Counted from the stretch's first letter, positions 18,603-27,487 are shown. The stretch: 64,000 nucleotides of DNA from Maribellus sp. CM-23 (GCF_021354595.1 NZ_JADWYJ010000003.1:248001-312000), one strand, 5' to 3'. Program-made: numbers and translations. The notes: a model not told the origin generated them from the sequence alone.

Positions 18603-19199
18603 ATGAAAAGGAAGTCGCTGATTCTGGCAAGAGAATCTCTTGAAGTTGAGAGCAAAGTTATCTCCGGTATTATTGAATACTTAGATGAAATTAGTTTTGG
18701 TAAAGCAGTTGATGTTTTAAGCACCTGTCCCAAAATAATAACCTGTGCGAGTGGGTCGTCAGGAATTGCTGCCAAAAAGTTTGCCCATTCATTATGTTGC
18801 ATTGAACGAAATGCACAGTTTCTTAGTCCGGCAGAAGCGCTGCATGGAGGACTTGGATGTATTAAAAAGAATGACGCAGTAGTAATTGTGTCGCGCGGTG
18901 GAAAAACAGCTGAGTTACTTCCGGTAATTGATGTGTGCAATAAGAAAGGAGCGGTGCTGATCGGGGTTACCGAAAACCTCCATTCTCCATTGGCAGAAAA
19001 ATCTCAAGTAGTCATTCAGCTCAAAATAGAAAGAGAAAGCGATAAGTATAACATTATGGCAACATCCAGTTTTGTTGCAACTGTTGTAATGTTTGACGCC
19101 ATGCTGGTGGCTATTATGGAAGAAACCGATTACCAGCTTGAGCAATTTGCCTTGATTCATCCCGGAGGGGCAGTTGGAAAAATACTTAACACACAGTAA
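18603..19199 (+). CDS. SIS-domain sugar-phosphate isomerase (KpsF/GutQ-like, no CBS domains)
   Basis: The 198-residue product is a single SIS domain: an N-terminal helix, ITCASGSSGIAAKKFAHSL (Ser-rich phosphate loop, about residues 42-60), PAEALHGGLGCI, VVIVSRGGKTAELLPVI (second Ser loop) and a HPGGAVGK motif at the C-terminus typical of arabinose-5-phosphate isomerases KpsF/GutQ. The tandem CBS regulatory domains of KpsF are absent. It probably interconverts an aldose and ketose phosphate in the cytoplasm. Location between a DeoR regulator and a TIM-type isomerase suggests a catabolic rather than LPS role; the precise substrate is unknown. Confidence 0.8.
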   Translation: MKRKSLILARESLEVESKVISGIIEYLDEISFGKAVDVLSTCPKIITCASGSSGIAAKKFAHSLCCIERNAQFLSPAEALHGGLGCIKKNDAVVIVSRGGKTAELLPVIDVCNKKGAVLIGVTENLHSPLAEKSQVVIQLKIERESDKYNIMATSSFVATVVMFDAMLVAIMEETDYQLEQFALIHPGGAVGKILNTQ

Positions 19200-19243
19200 G
19201 GTTTAATGATTGTTTGTTTGACCAAAAAAAAGCAGATTAAATT

Positions 19244-19951
19244 ATGTATAAAGGAATTGTGATAAAACCACCTTTTTTTGAGATTGGTCCCAAGGCATTT
19301 ATGTATGGTGAAAGAATGCTGAAATTAGCAAAAGCCGCAGATGAAGCAGCACGCAAGTACGATGTTGGGATTATTCTAACCCCACAATATACGGATATAA
19401 AACTACTGGTTGAGAACACAAAAAATATCCTTGTTTTTGCGCAACACATGGATCCAATTAGCACTGGCCGCGGACTTGGTTCTGTTTTGCCCGAGGCGAT
19501 AAAGGCTGCCGGTGGTCATGGAGTTATGCTGAACCATGCAGAAAGACCCATGTCCATTAGTGATTTGTATAAAGCGATCAAACGTGCTGATGATGTTGGG
19601 TTAATGTCGATTGTGTGCGCAGATACCATTGAAGAAGCAAAAGCAATTGCTCATTTCTCTCCCAATATTATTGTTGCAGAACCAACAGAGCTCATCGGGA
19701 CCGGCAAGCCTAGTGACAAAGAGTACATTAGAGAAACCATTTCTGCGATCAAACAAATAAATCCGGAAATACAAGTACTGCAGGGGGCTGGTATTTCTAA
19801 CGGAAGAGATGTTTATAATGTAATAAAAGCAGGAGCAGAAGCCACAGGTACAACCAGTGGAATAATGAAAGCAAACAACCCCGAGGAAATGTTGGAAGAG
19901 ATGATAAAAGCTGTTCGAACCGCTTGGGACGAAATACAAACAATAAATTAA
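19244..19951 (+). CDS. Triosephosphate isomerase family, short archaeal-type
   Basis: At 235 residues this is close to archaeal TIM (about 225) rather than bacterial TIM (about 250). It keeps IKPP at the substrate lysine position, VFAQHMDP with the electrophile His, VAEPTELIGTGKP with the catalytic Glu (archaeal members read similarly, with an IGTG loop), and GAGISNGRD plus GTTSGIM phosphate loops. Related TIM-like proteins also act as tetrulose-phosphate isomerases (EryH in Brucella). A dedicated isomerase in a sugar cluster, next to an FGGY kinase and a SIS isomerase, more likely serves a pathway-specific three- or four-carbon phosphate than glycolysis. Confidence 0.8.
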   Translation: MYKGIVIKPPFFEIGPKAFMYGERMLKLAKAADEAARKYDVGIILTPQYTDIKLLVENTKNILVFAQHMDPISTGRGLGSVLPEAIKAAGGHGVMLNHAERPMSISDLYKAIKRADDVGLMSIVCADTIEEAKAIAHFSPNIIVAEPTELIGTGKPSDKEYIRETISAIKQINPEIQVLQGAGISNGRDVYNVIKAGAEATGTTSGIMKANNPEEMLEEMIKAVRTAWDEIQTIN

Positions 19952-19971
19952 TACTAATAGGAGGCTTTAAT

Positions 19972-20472
19972 ATGACAGTTTACAGAGGTACCATTGAACT
20001 TCAGTCTAAAGATCACAGACCTGATTTTCATAATGTAACAGATGCGGTAAAGAGCATTGTGGAAGAATCAGGAATAAAAAACGGGATATGTGTAGTCTAT
20101 TCCCATCACACAACTTGTTCAGTCATGACGCAAGAGTGTTCGCATGATCTTAATTTCTTTGGACGCGAGTTTTTACAGCAGGATTTGAATAATATAATGG
20201 AAAGATTGATCCCAACCTGCCGCTATGAGGGACAATACATGCATCCCGGACCAAAGCATATTGAATTTGCTCTTACTTTTCCGGATGAAGAACCCAAAGG
20301 AAGCCTTAATACCGATGCACATTTACGTTCAGTATTTTTTGGGCGCTCCGAAACTATTGTGCTGGTTGACGGAGAGCTTTCTCTGGGTGATTTCGGTTTT
20401 ATTTATTTTATTGACTGGGATCAAATCCGCGAACGAAAAAGGGTTTGTGAAGTGCAGATTATTGGAGAGTAA
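19972..20472 (+). CDS. YjbQ/UPF0047 family protein
   Basis: I chose ATG 19972 because it follows a strong Shine-Dalgarno (AGGAGG at about 19959-19964); a longer in-frame version from 19924 would overlap the TIM gene. The 166-residue product has the YjbQ signature: GICVVYSHHTTCSVMTQE (conserved His-Thr-Thr), a DLNNIMERLIP helix, HPGPKHIEFA and a C-terminal GRSETIVLVDGELSLGDFG. E. coli YjbQ has weak thiamine phosphate synthase activity, and the true role of the family is unresolved. Its presence last in an operon with sugar-phosphate isomerases suggests a phosphate-sugar function. A hairpin terminator follows. Confidence 0.8.
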   Translation: MTVYRGTIELQSKDHRPDFHNVTDAVKSIVEESGIKNGICVVYSHHTTCSVMTQECSHDLNFFGREFLQQDLNNIMERLIPTCRYEGQYMHPGPKHIEFALTFPDEEPKGSLNTDAHLRSVFFGRSETIVLVDGELSLGDFGFIYFIDWDQIRERKRVCEVQIIGE

Positions 20473-20547
20473 ATTGTGTTTGGTATTGCTACGAAAGGTT
20501 AAGACCTCATCAGATACTAAGGTTTTTACTTCTTAAGTAATAGATAG

Positions 20548-20571
20548 AAGAGGGGCTGATTTGCCCCTCTT
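20548..20571 (+). terminator. Hairpin terminator after the YjbQ-like gene
   Basis: A perfect 9-base stem (AAGAGGGGC with GCCCCTCTT) encloses a six-base loop, 76 bases after the YjbQ stop. The following T-run is short (TTATT), so it is a moderately strong intrinsic terminator closing the + strand cluster. Confidence 0.7.
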
Positions 20572-20762
20572 ATTATTCCAATTCGCCGGATAATCTCTTG
20601 CAAGTTGACGGCCGTCAAGGACTATATTCGTTTTTAGATATAGGTAGTATTCCAATATTTTATATAGTTTGCATTGAAATATTTTAACGAAAAGCCTGGG
20701 AAAATTAGGATGTGGGTACTTTGCTGATCTGTATCCGTAAATAACCCTATAATATCACGTCT

Positions 20763-20906
20763 ATGAAGGAAAGGCATCTTAAATATTTTTGGGATGAAAA
20801 GTCTTTGATGACTGTTGGTTTGATGATACATGAACAATATTTCTATCGATTTTATGGAAAATATTCGCCGGATTTTAGTCAAAAAGGAGAGGCTGTAGTA
20901 AGATAG
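20763..20906 (+). pseudogene. Relic of the protein family found at the window start
   Basis: A 47-codon frame (ATG 20763 to TAG 20904-20906) contains LMIHEQYFYRFYGKYSPD, strikingly like LMTHEQYFWPFYANYIPD near the end of the gene at 1-398. Nothing of the rest of that family is readable around it, so it appears to be a decayed fragment of a second copy, left between the YjbQ terminator and the GH20-like gene. It could also be a real small peptide, but no ribosome-binding site stands out. Confidence 0.5.
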
Positions 20907-20974
20907 ACAAGAAATAGAGGATAAACACCGGCTTTTTTTGTATGGATGTATTTTGTAACTAAACCTTAATAATT

Positions 20975-23299
20975 ATGAATAATTCATTCCCAAGGAAGAT
21001 TATTATCATTGGACTATTTTGTTTTCTTAAAACCATGTTATGTGGGCAGGTTTCTGATAAACCTCTTATTTTTCCTTTTCCACAAGAAATTGTATCTACC
21101 AATGATACCTTTCATGTTGATGAGAATATCGTTCTGCTGTATCCTGAAAATGCTTCGGACAATGACATTCGTTTATCCCGGCAATTGGCCGGTGAGCTAA
21201 GTGACAGATATGGTCTGGCAGTAGAGGTGGCAGTTGCCAGCTCAATTCCTGCAAATAAAAAAGTTATCTTGATTGGAAGCAGATCGAATAAACTAATTAA
21301 AACTTATTGCAGAAAGAATAATCTAAGCCTAAATGAAAGCAGGCCTGGAAATGAAGGCTATTTTATGCATGTTAGAAATGATATTGTTGCAGTAGGAGGA
21401 TGGGACGATGCTGGTGCATTTTATGGACTACAGTCTTTGCGACAATTATTTATGGAGACAAATGGCAAATTTCTTCCGGGGCTTACTATTATGGATTGGC
21501 CTGTTTGTTCGTTCCGCGGAGTAAGAATATATGTTCCAGGTTCCGAAAACATTCCCTTTTTCAAGCGGTTTGTCAGCGATTTTATGGCTTTGTACAAATT
21601 TAACAAGGTGATATTGGAAATAACATGCATGCGGCTCGACAAGCATCCGGAGGTGAATGCGGGCTGGGTTGAATTTGCCAATTATTTAAAAGATAAACGT
21701 TTGAATTCAACAGAAGGGCCCAGAGGTGAACTGAAAACTTCAAGTCATTACGATGCTGGCGATGGACTGATACTGGAAAAAGATGAAGTAAGGGATATTG
21801 TTGATTTTGCCCGTAAGAATTTTTTGGAGGTAATACCCGAAATTCCATCGCTGAGCCATGGATACTATTTATTAACCCGGCATCCTGAACTGGCTGAATA
21901 TCCGGGAGACCGGTGGCCTGATACTTATTGTCCTTCTAATCCGGGAAGCTATGAACTCATGTTTGAGGTTTACAACGAATATATAGAAGTAATGCAACCC
22001 CGCATGGTTCATATTGGTCATGACGAATGGTATGGTGCTCCTGTGGGTGTTTGTCCTCGTTGCTCAGGTAAAGATTATTCAAAATTATTTGCCGAAGATG
22101 TCAGGAAAATACATGATTATTTTTCTGAAAAGAAAATCAGGATTGCCATGTGGGGAGATTATCTTCTCGAAGAAATCCGTGGAGCAGGGGAACAGGAAAA
22201 AACTTCATCAACAGGAATTCGATATAAAGTTCCTGGGGCTGTCGGTCTTGAGACATTAAAAGAGCAAATTCCCAAAGACATATTGATTTTTAACTGGTTT
22301 TGGGGAAGACCGGAGTTGGAACAGAAATTAAGTCGGCTTGGTTTTGAGCAGGTGTTTGGAAATTTTAAACCCAACATCAGTAATTGGACAGAGCGGATAG
22401 AACACCCAGCGATACTTGGAGGAGCTCCGTCTTCATGGGCTGCAACTACGGAAGCGAATTTTGGAAAAGACTTACTGCTTGATTTTATCGGATGTGCTAA
22501 TTTACTCTGGTCGCAACATACTATAAGCGTTAACGAATTGGGAAATATTATACGTTCTACCTTGGCGGCTCAGGCAAGAAGAAATCTAAAGGGGAAAAGC
22601 CTTCTGTATAATAGCGGGAAGCCGGTTGCACCATTAAATATCGTTCCCTTCTATAATATGCATGCTGACGATAGCCTGTTTAACTTTAACCCCGGAAAAC
22701 TGAATTACGGAGAAGTTCCGAGAGAAAATAAGAGTTTTGATATTGGCTCCGGCCTTGTTGCAGTCGAAACTGGTAAAGACAAGCCCGGCATATTTCCCTC
22801 GGAAATAACAAAAATTACAGTGAATAAAGATGTAACAGCCATAATTTTCTTACATGCCTGTTTACTTCCGGGAATGAATGAAAAATCTTATTTCAATATT
22901 CCTGATTTTCCAGCCACATCAGATCTTCTCGGATGGTACGAAATTATTTATGAAGACGGATTAACAGAAATATTACCCATTCGTTATGGGGTAAATATTC
23001 TGGAGTGGAATCCCGGAGGCGAAAAGAGTATCGATAGAGGAGAAGGGACAACAGGAGCACCTCAAAATGCTTATTGTTACGAAGCCGACCCAGTAATATG
23101 TTCAACTGGTAACAGAGAAAATCCAGTAACCCTTTATGCCTGCGAATGGCAAAATAAGCGGTTAGGAAAAAAGATCAGGGAGATAAACCTGAAAGGCACT
23201 AACGGATTTTACCGGACAGCCGGGTATTTAAAAGCTGAAGGTGGTCCCTTAGCTCCGCCTAATGGAATAATTCTCGGAGCTGTTAGTCTGATAAAATAA
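20975..23299 (+). CDS. GH20-family beta-N-acetylhexosaminidase-like enzyme
   Basis: The 774-residue product has a signal peptide (IIIIGLFCFLKTMLCG, residues 9-24), then a GH20b-type domain (PFPQEI ... GYFMHVRNDIVAVGGWDDAGAFYGLQSLRQL, residues 35-155), then the TIM barrel beginning SFRGVRIYVPG. The catalytic motif HIGHDEW lies at residues 346-352 with the Asp-Glu pair D350-E351. A cysteine pair (VCPRCSG) follows and could be structural. The C-terminal 200 residues form extra beta domains. It would remove terminal N-acetylhexosamines outside the cell membrane, feeding the amino-sugar genes upstream. It appears monocistronic, with a leader of about 70 bases. Confidence 0.8.
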   Translation: MNNSFPRKIIIIGLFCFLKTMLCGQVSDKPLIFPFPQEIVSTNDTFHVDENIVLLYPENASDNDIRLSRQLAGELSDRYGLAVEVAVASSIPANKKVILIGSRSNKLIKTYCRKNNLSLNESRPGNEGYFMHVRNDIVAVGGWDDAGAFYGLQSLRQLFMETNGKFLPGLTIMDWPVCSFRGVRIYVPGSENIPFFKRFVSDFMALYKFNKVILEITCMRLDKHPEVNAGWVEFANYLKDKRLNSTEGPRGELKTSSHYDAGDGLILEKDEVRDIVDFARKNFLEVIPEIPSLSHGYYLLTRHPELAEYPGDRWPDTYCPSNPGSYELMFEVYNEYIEVMQPRMVHIGHDEWYGAPVGVCPRCSGKDYSKLFAEDVRKIHDYFSEKKIRIAMWGDYLLEEIRGAGEQEKTSSTGIRYKVPGAVGLETLKEQIPKDILIFNWFWGRPELEQKLSRLGFEQVFGNFKPNISNWTERIEHPAILGGAPSSWAATTEANFGKDLLLDFIGCANLLWSQHTISVNELGNIIRSTLAAQARRNLKGKSLLYNSGKPVAPLNIVPFYNMHADDSLFNFNPGKLNYGEVPRENKSFDIGSGLVAVETGKDKPGIFPSEITKITVNKDVTAIIFLHACLLPGMNEKSYFNIPDFPATSDLLGWYEIIYEDGLTEILPIRYGVNILEWNPGGEKSIDRGEGTTGAPQNAYCYEADPVICSTGNRENPVTLYACEWQNKRLGKKIREINLKGTNGFYRTAGYLKAEGGPLAPPNGIILGAVSLIK

Positions 23300-23692
23300 T
23301 TGAGTTAGTCAAATTTGAACTTCAACAATATTAGAGTAGTACTTAGCACAATTTTCTTTTATTTATGTAGGTCCAGTTTAGGTCCGGAAAATAACAGAAA
23401 ATAATGCTATTGATTAGACTGTATTTGTACTTGAAAGCTATGGATGTCGCTTATTTGAGGAAGACAAATAAGCGACTCATAATAATCTCTGTTATCTCAT
23501 TTTTGTCGAAATATTGCGTTCCTTAATGTTAAAAATAGTGACATCCAAGAAATAATATATGTTCTATATACATTTTAAAGTTGCACGATGAATTAAAACT
23601 GTGATACAGAAAAATTACCAAACAGAGTCTTCCCAATACAGGGGTAAGTGATTCTCTGGTTACTTTTGTGGTGTTTTTAAGTTTAATGCTTA
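23300..23692. other. Gap between convergent genes with one hairpin
   Basis: No coding sequence is seen. A perfect 12-base inverted repeat (GTCGCTTATTTG with CAAATAAGCGAC, 23446-23476, loop of 7) lies 147 bases after the GH20-like gene. It lacks a T-run on either side, so it may be a weak terminator or an RNA-stability hairpin. Confidence 0.5.
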
Positions 23693-24571
23693 TTAATTCC
23701 CCCCAATCCTTTTCCTGAACTCCGAAGGATTCATGCCTACCTTTTTCTTAAAGATAAGGCTGAAATAATGAATCGTTTGAAATCCCAGTTCAAGACTGAT
23801 TTCCTTGATGCTTTTATTGCTTGCAACCAGAAGTTCTTTTGCCCGCATTACCCGCAGTTGTAAATGGTACTGCCCGGGTGAAACGCCGGTGTATTTTTTA
23901 AACATCTTGCGGAAATAAGAGTATCCCACATTGTGTTGCTCAGCCAGCTCTTCCAGGTTGATTTCCTTGTCGATGTTTTGCCGCATAACAAAACGAACTT
24001 CTTCAATCACTTTGGCAATTCTTTTTCCGGAGAATCCTTTTTGTTTCTCAAAAGAAATAATGTACCCCAGAAGTTTTACGATCATACCGGAGGCAATCTG
24101 CTGGTACCCGGGTTGTTCTTTTCGCACAAAGTCCATTATTTTCAAGTGCGTGTCAATTATTTCCTCTTTTATTCCCAGTTGCAAAACCGGCTGTCTGCTG
24201 CTAAAAACAGGGTTTGACAAAAAGTGATCGGCGATCTGCCCTTTAAAACCCACGTAATTTTCGGTCCACCCGGTTTTGGTCAATGGTTTGTACCGATGCC
24301 ATTCGTTGGGAAGAATCACGAGCAACGAGCCTTCCTTTACCGGGAACCGTCCGTGGCGGTTTTCGAATATACCGGTACCTTCCGAAATGTAATTAAGCTG
24401 ATACTCATGCAATACACGTCCTTCGTCCCAAAAAAAAGAGTATTCTGACGGGTGATCTGCCGGAGGATACAAAGTGTTTGGTGGGATGCTTGCAGAACCT
24501 GCCACACTCAAATGAATTCCCCACGAAAGATCCTCGTCGCTGGTCGTTAGATATTTGAATTGCCGTTTCAT
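23693..24571 (-). CDS. AraC-family transcriptional regulator
   Basis: The 292-residue product combines an N-terminal cupin-like sugar-sensing domain (residues 40-130; LNYISEGTGIFENRHGRFPV and LVILPNEWHRYKP) with a C-terminal double helix-turn-helix (residues 190-290; NLEELAEQHNVGYSYFRKMF, then VSPGQYHLQLRVMRAKELL and IHYFSLIFKKKVGMNPSEFR). It is divergent from rhaT across a 131-base spacer, so it is probably the L-rhamnose-responsive activator of the rhaT-rhaM-rhaA operon, analogous to RhaR/RhaS-type control in Bacteroides. Confidence 0.85.
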   Translation of the reverse strand: MKRQFKYLTTSDEDLSWGIHLSVAGSASIPPNTLYPPADHPSEYSFFWDEGRVLHEYQLNYISEGTGIFENRHGRFPVKEGSLLVILPNEWHRYKPLTKTGWTENYVGFKGQIADHFLSNPVFSSRQPVLQLGIKEEIIDTHLKIMDFVRKEQPGYQQIASGMIVKLLGYIISFEKQKGFSGKRIAKVIEEVRFVMRQNIDKEINLEELAEQHNVGYSYFRKMFKKYTGVSPGQYHLQLRVMRAKELLVASNKSIKEISLELGFQTIHYFSLIFKKKVGMNPSEFRKRIGGN

Positions 24572-24612
24572 CTATTTAGTGCCAAAAAATATAAATATAA
24601 GCTCATTTTCTG

Positions 24613-24645
24613 TATTGATAGAGAGAGGGAGTGCATATATTTTTG
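24613..24645 (+). promoter_or_regulatory. Candidate promoter of the rhamnose operon
   Basis: A TATTTTTG at 24638-24645 matches the Bacteroidetes -7 element TAnnTTTG, with a TATTG 20 bases upstream (ending 24617) as a possible -33 element. It is 57 bases before rhaT, in the spacer shared with the AraC-type gene. Confidence 0.45.
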
Positions 24646-24702
24646 TTAAATCTAAAATGCTGACGAATCAATAAAAAATAACATCAAATTAATCAAATCA
24701 TT

Positions 24703-25836
24703 ATGCATGCTCTTTTAGGTATCATTTTTCATTCCCTGGGAGGTATGTCCTCGGGAAGTTGGTATATGCCATACGATTGGGTGAAGAAATGGCGTTGGGA
24801 GATCTACTGGATCACCGGTGGTCTTTTTTCATGGCTGATTATGCCGTTTATTGCCGTCTCAGTTACCATTCCGGATTGGACCGGAATTTTACAGGCCGCA
24901 GAAGGCAGCGTGATCCGTAACACCTACATCATGGGACTTCTGTGGGGAATCGGAGGATTAACATACGGGCTGGCTATCCGGTATCTGGGAATGTCGCTGG
25001 GAAACTCAGTATTGCTGGGGATTACTTCCGTGGTTGGTTCGCTGGGCTTACCAATTTTAAGGAATATCCCGGGTGTAGCTGAATTATTGCCCAACGGACT
25101 TTCGTTTACTGATTTGTTTAGCAGTCCGGGTGGTCGGATTGTATTGCTGGGTATTTTGATCTTGTTGGCGGGGATCATTCTTAGTGGTCGGGCCGGAATT
25201 ATGAAAGATAAAGACCTGGCCGGTGAAAAGGTGGGAATAAATACTGAATTCAAACTGGCAACCGGTTTGATCATCGCCATTATATCAGGGGTTTTAAGTG
25301 CCTTTTTCAGCTTCGGAATAGATGCCGGGAAGGAAATGGGGGTAGCTGCCAGAGATTTGGCCGTTCAAGCAAATTATCCTTTTCTGGCAGCAGGAGAAGC
25401 AGGCGGGCCGATGACCTACCTGTTTGAAAATAATATCATTTTTTTTGTGATACTATGGGGAGGTTTGACCACCAATCTGATTTGGTCGATCGCATTGATT
25501 CTCAAAAATAAAACCGGCAGCGATTTTGTCGATAAAAAAGCACCCCTGATCAGTAATTACCTGTTTTGTGCGCTTGCCGGAACTACCTGGTTTTTGCAGT
25601 TCTTTTTCTATGGAATGGGTGAAACAAAGATTGGTAACGGAGCCAGTTCGTGGACCCTTCACATGGCTACCATTATTCTTACAGCCAATTTATGGGGATT
25701 TTATCGCAAAGAATGGAAAGGAGTTTCAAAAAGGACGTACCGGACTATTCTATTAGGGATCGGAACCATTCTTTTATCGGTGATTGTGATTGGAGTGGCT
25801 AAATGGCTGTATCCTGAATTAAATGCGCTGGGATAA
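24703..25836 (+). CDS. rhaT: L-rhamnose/H+ symporter
   Basis: The 377-residue membrane protein begins ALLGIIFHSLGGMSSGSWYM, characteristic of RhaT, and shows about ten hydrophobic helices, with GLLWGIGGLTYGLAIRYLG and GLPILRN segments as in the family. It imports L-rhamnose with protons across the inner membrane. It is first in a three-gene operon, its stop overlapping the start of rhaM (TAATG at 25834-25838). The N-terminus fits the family length (E. coli RhaT has 344 residues), so the start is secure. Confidence 0.9.
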   Translation: MHALLGIIFHSLGGMSSGSWYMPYDWVKKWRWEIYWITGGLFSWLIMPFIAVSVTIPDWTGILQAAEGSVIRNTYIMGLLWGIGGLTYGLAIRYLGMSLGNSVLLGITSVVGSLGLPILRNIPGVAELLPNGLSFTDLFSSPGGRIVLLGILILLAGIILSGRAGIMKDKDLAGEKVGINTEFKLATGLIIAIISGVLSAFFSFGIDAGKEMGVAARDLAVQANYPFLAAGEAGGPMTYLFENNIIFFVILWGGLTTNLIWSIALILKNKTGSDFVDKKAPLISNYLFCALAGTTWFLQFFFYGMGETKIGNGASSWTLHMATIILTANLWGFYRKEWKGVSKRTYRTILLGIGTILLSVIVIGVAKWLYPELNALG

Positions 25837-26150
25837 TGAAGCGGCTGGCATTTAAAATGTACCTGAACGAAGGGCAAAAAGAGGAGTATCAGAAAAGACA
25901 CAACGAGATTTGGCCGGAACTGAAAAAGCTGCTGAAGGAGGCAGGAGTAAGTGAATACTCCATTTTTCTGGATGAGGAAACAAATATCTTGTTTGCGTTT
26001 CAAAAAGTATCAGGAGGCGGTGGTTCTCAAAATCTGGGACAAACCGAGATTGTTCAGCGCTGGTGGAAAAACATGAGCGACATTATGCAGACAAATGAGG
26101 ATAACTCGCCCGTTTCGGTGGAGTTACCCGAAGTATTTTACATGGAATAA
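25836..26150 (+). CDS. rhaM: L-rhamnose mutarotase
   Basis: The 104-residue protein matches RhaM in length and sequence: RLAFKMYLNEGQKEEYQKRH at the start (the catalytic His is in this helix), IWPELKKLLKEAGVSEYSIF, and WWKNMSDIM near the end. It interconverts alpha and beta anomers of L-rhamnose, speeding entry into the isomerase step. It is translationally coupled to rhaT and lies 17 bases before rhaA. Confidence 0.92.
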   Translation: MKRLAFKMYLNEGQKEEYQKRHNEIWPELKKLLKEAGVSEYSIFLDEETNILFAFQKVSGGGGSQNLGQTEIVQRWWKNMSDIMQTNEDNSPVSVELPEVFYME

Positions 26151-26167
26151 ATCAAAAAAATAATAAA

Positions 26168-27433
26168 ATGAGCAATACTGAGAACATCAAAAAAGCTTAT
26201 GAACTTGCAAAGGAACGATATGCTGCGCTGGGAGTGGATACCGATGCTGCTATTGAAAAAATGAAAGGTGTTAATATTTCGCTTCACTGCTGGCAAACCG
26301 ATGATGTTGGCGGGTGCGAAGTGAAACACGGCGAACTGTCGGGAGGAATTCAGGCTACCGGAAATTACCCAGGGAAAGCGACTACTATAGAAGAAATCCG
26401 TGCTGACCTGGAAAAGGTGCTGGCGCTATTACCCGGAAAACAACGACTGAACCTACACGCCATTTACGGCGATTTTCAGGGGGAAGTGGTGGATCGCGAT
26501 GCGATTGAGGTAAAACACTTTCAGAGTTGGATCGACTGGTGTAAAAAGCAGGGGATTGGCATGGATTTTAATGCTACCTGCTTCTCTCACGAACGTGCTG
26601 CCGATGGATTTACACTTTCGAGTAAAAACGAAGAGAACCGTAAGTTTTGGGTGGAGCACGTAAAGCGTTGCCGTGCCATTTCTGCCGAGATTGGAAAACA
26701 ACTGGGAACACCTTGTGTGCACAATACCTGGATTCCGGATGGATCAAAAGATACGCCGGTGGACAGAAATGGTTACCGTGCCAATTTAAAAAAATCGCTG
26801 GATGAAGCCATGGCGGAAAAATATCCGAATGAGTACATGAAAGATGCAGTGGAAAGTAAGCTTTTCGGAATCGGTATGGAATCGATGACCGTTGGTTCAC
26901 ACGATTTTTACCTGGGTTATGCCATCGCCAACAATATTTTGATTTGCCTGGATAACGGGCATTTTCACCCCACAGAGCAGGTGGGTGATAAGATTTCGTC
27001 GGTGCTTCAATTTGTGGATGAGGTGTTGCTGCATGTTACACGTCCAATTCGTTGGGATTCCGACCATGTGGTGACATTAAACGATGATGTGCAATTGATT
27101 GCCTCCGAAATCATGCGAAACAACTTTCTGAACCGTGTAAACATCGGGCTCGATTTCTTTGATGCTTCGATTAACCGGATTGGGGCTTATGTAACCGGAA
27201 CCCGTGCTGCACAAAAGGCTTTTCTGATTGCTGCGCTGGAACCGACCAATGACCTGGTGAAACTGGAAGAAGCAGGCAAAAATTTCGAACGTTTAGCAAT
27301 GCTCGAAGAGCTAAAAACAATGCCTTTCAGTGCTGTTTGGGATTACTACTGCCTACAGGAGAATGTTCCGGTTGGCGCCGACTACATTGCTGAAATTCAG
27401 AAATACGAAAATGAGGTTTTAGTGAATAGATAA
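26168..27433 (+). CDS. rhaA: L-rhamnose isomerase
   Basis: The 421-residue product has the RhaA start (LHCWQTDDVGGCE), NLHAIYGDFQGEVVDRD, GIGMDFNATCFSH, HNTWIPDGSKD and LDNGHFHPTE with metal-binding residues, and RPIRWDSDHVV. It converts L-rhamnose to L-rhamnulose in the cytoplasm with divalent metal. It ends the rha operon here: neither rhamnulokinase (RhaB) nor rhamnulose-1-phosphate aldolase (RhaD) is in the window, so they must lie elsewhere. A bidirectional terminator follows. Confidence 0.92.
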   Translation: MSNTENIKKAYELAKERYAALGVDTDAAIEKMKGVNISLHCWQTDDVGGCEVKHGELSGGIQATGNYPGKATTIEEIRADLEKVLALLPGKQRLNLHAIYGDFQGEVVDRDAIEVKHFQSWIDWCKKQGIGMDFNATCFSHERAADGFTLSSKNEENRKFWVEHVKRCRAISAEIGKQLGTPCVHNTWIPDGSKDTPVDRNGYRANLKKSLDEAMAEKYPNEYMKDAVESKLFGIGMESMTVGSHDFYLGYAIANNILICLDNGHFHPTEQVGDKISSVLQFVDEVLLHVTRPIRWDSDHVVTLNDDVQLIASEIMRNNFLNRVNIGLDFFDASINRIGAYVTGTRAAQKAFLIAALEPTNDLVKLEEAGKNFERLAMLEELKTMPFSAVWDYYCLQENVPVGADYIAEIQKYENEVLVNR

Positions 27434-27453
27434 TTCACGTTTTATTGTGTGAA

Positions 27454-27487
27454 AAAAGGCCGTCCGAATTATTTTGGATGGCCTTTT
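27454..27487. terminator. Bidirectional terminator between rhaA and the LRR gene
   Basis: A 15-pair stem with two G-T pairs (AAAAGGCCGTCCGAA with TTGGATGGCCTTTT) and a four-base loop has an A-run on its left and a T-run on its right, so it can stop both rhaA (+) and the convergent giant LRR gene (-). Confidence 0.8.
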
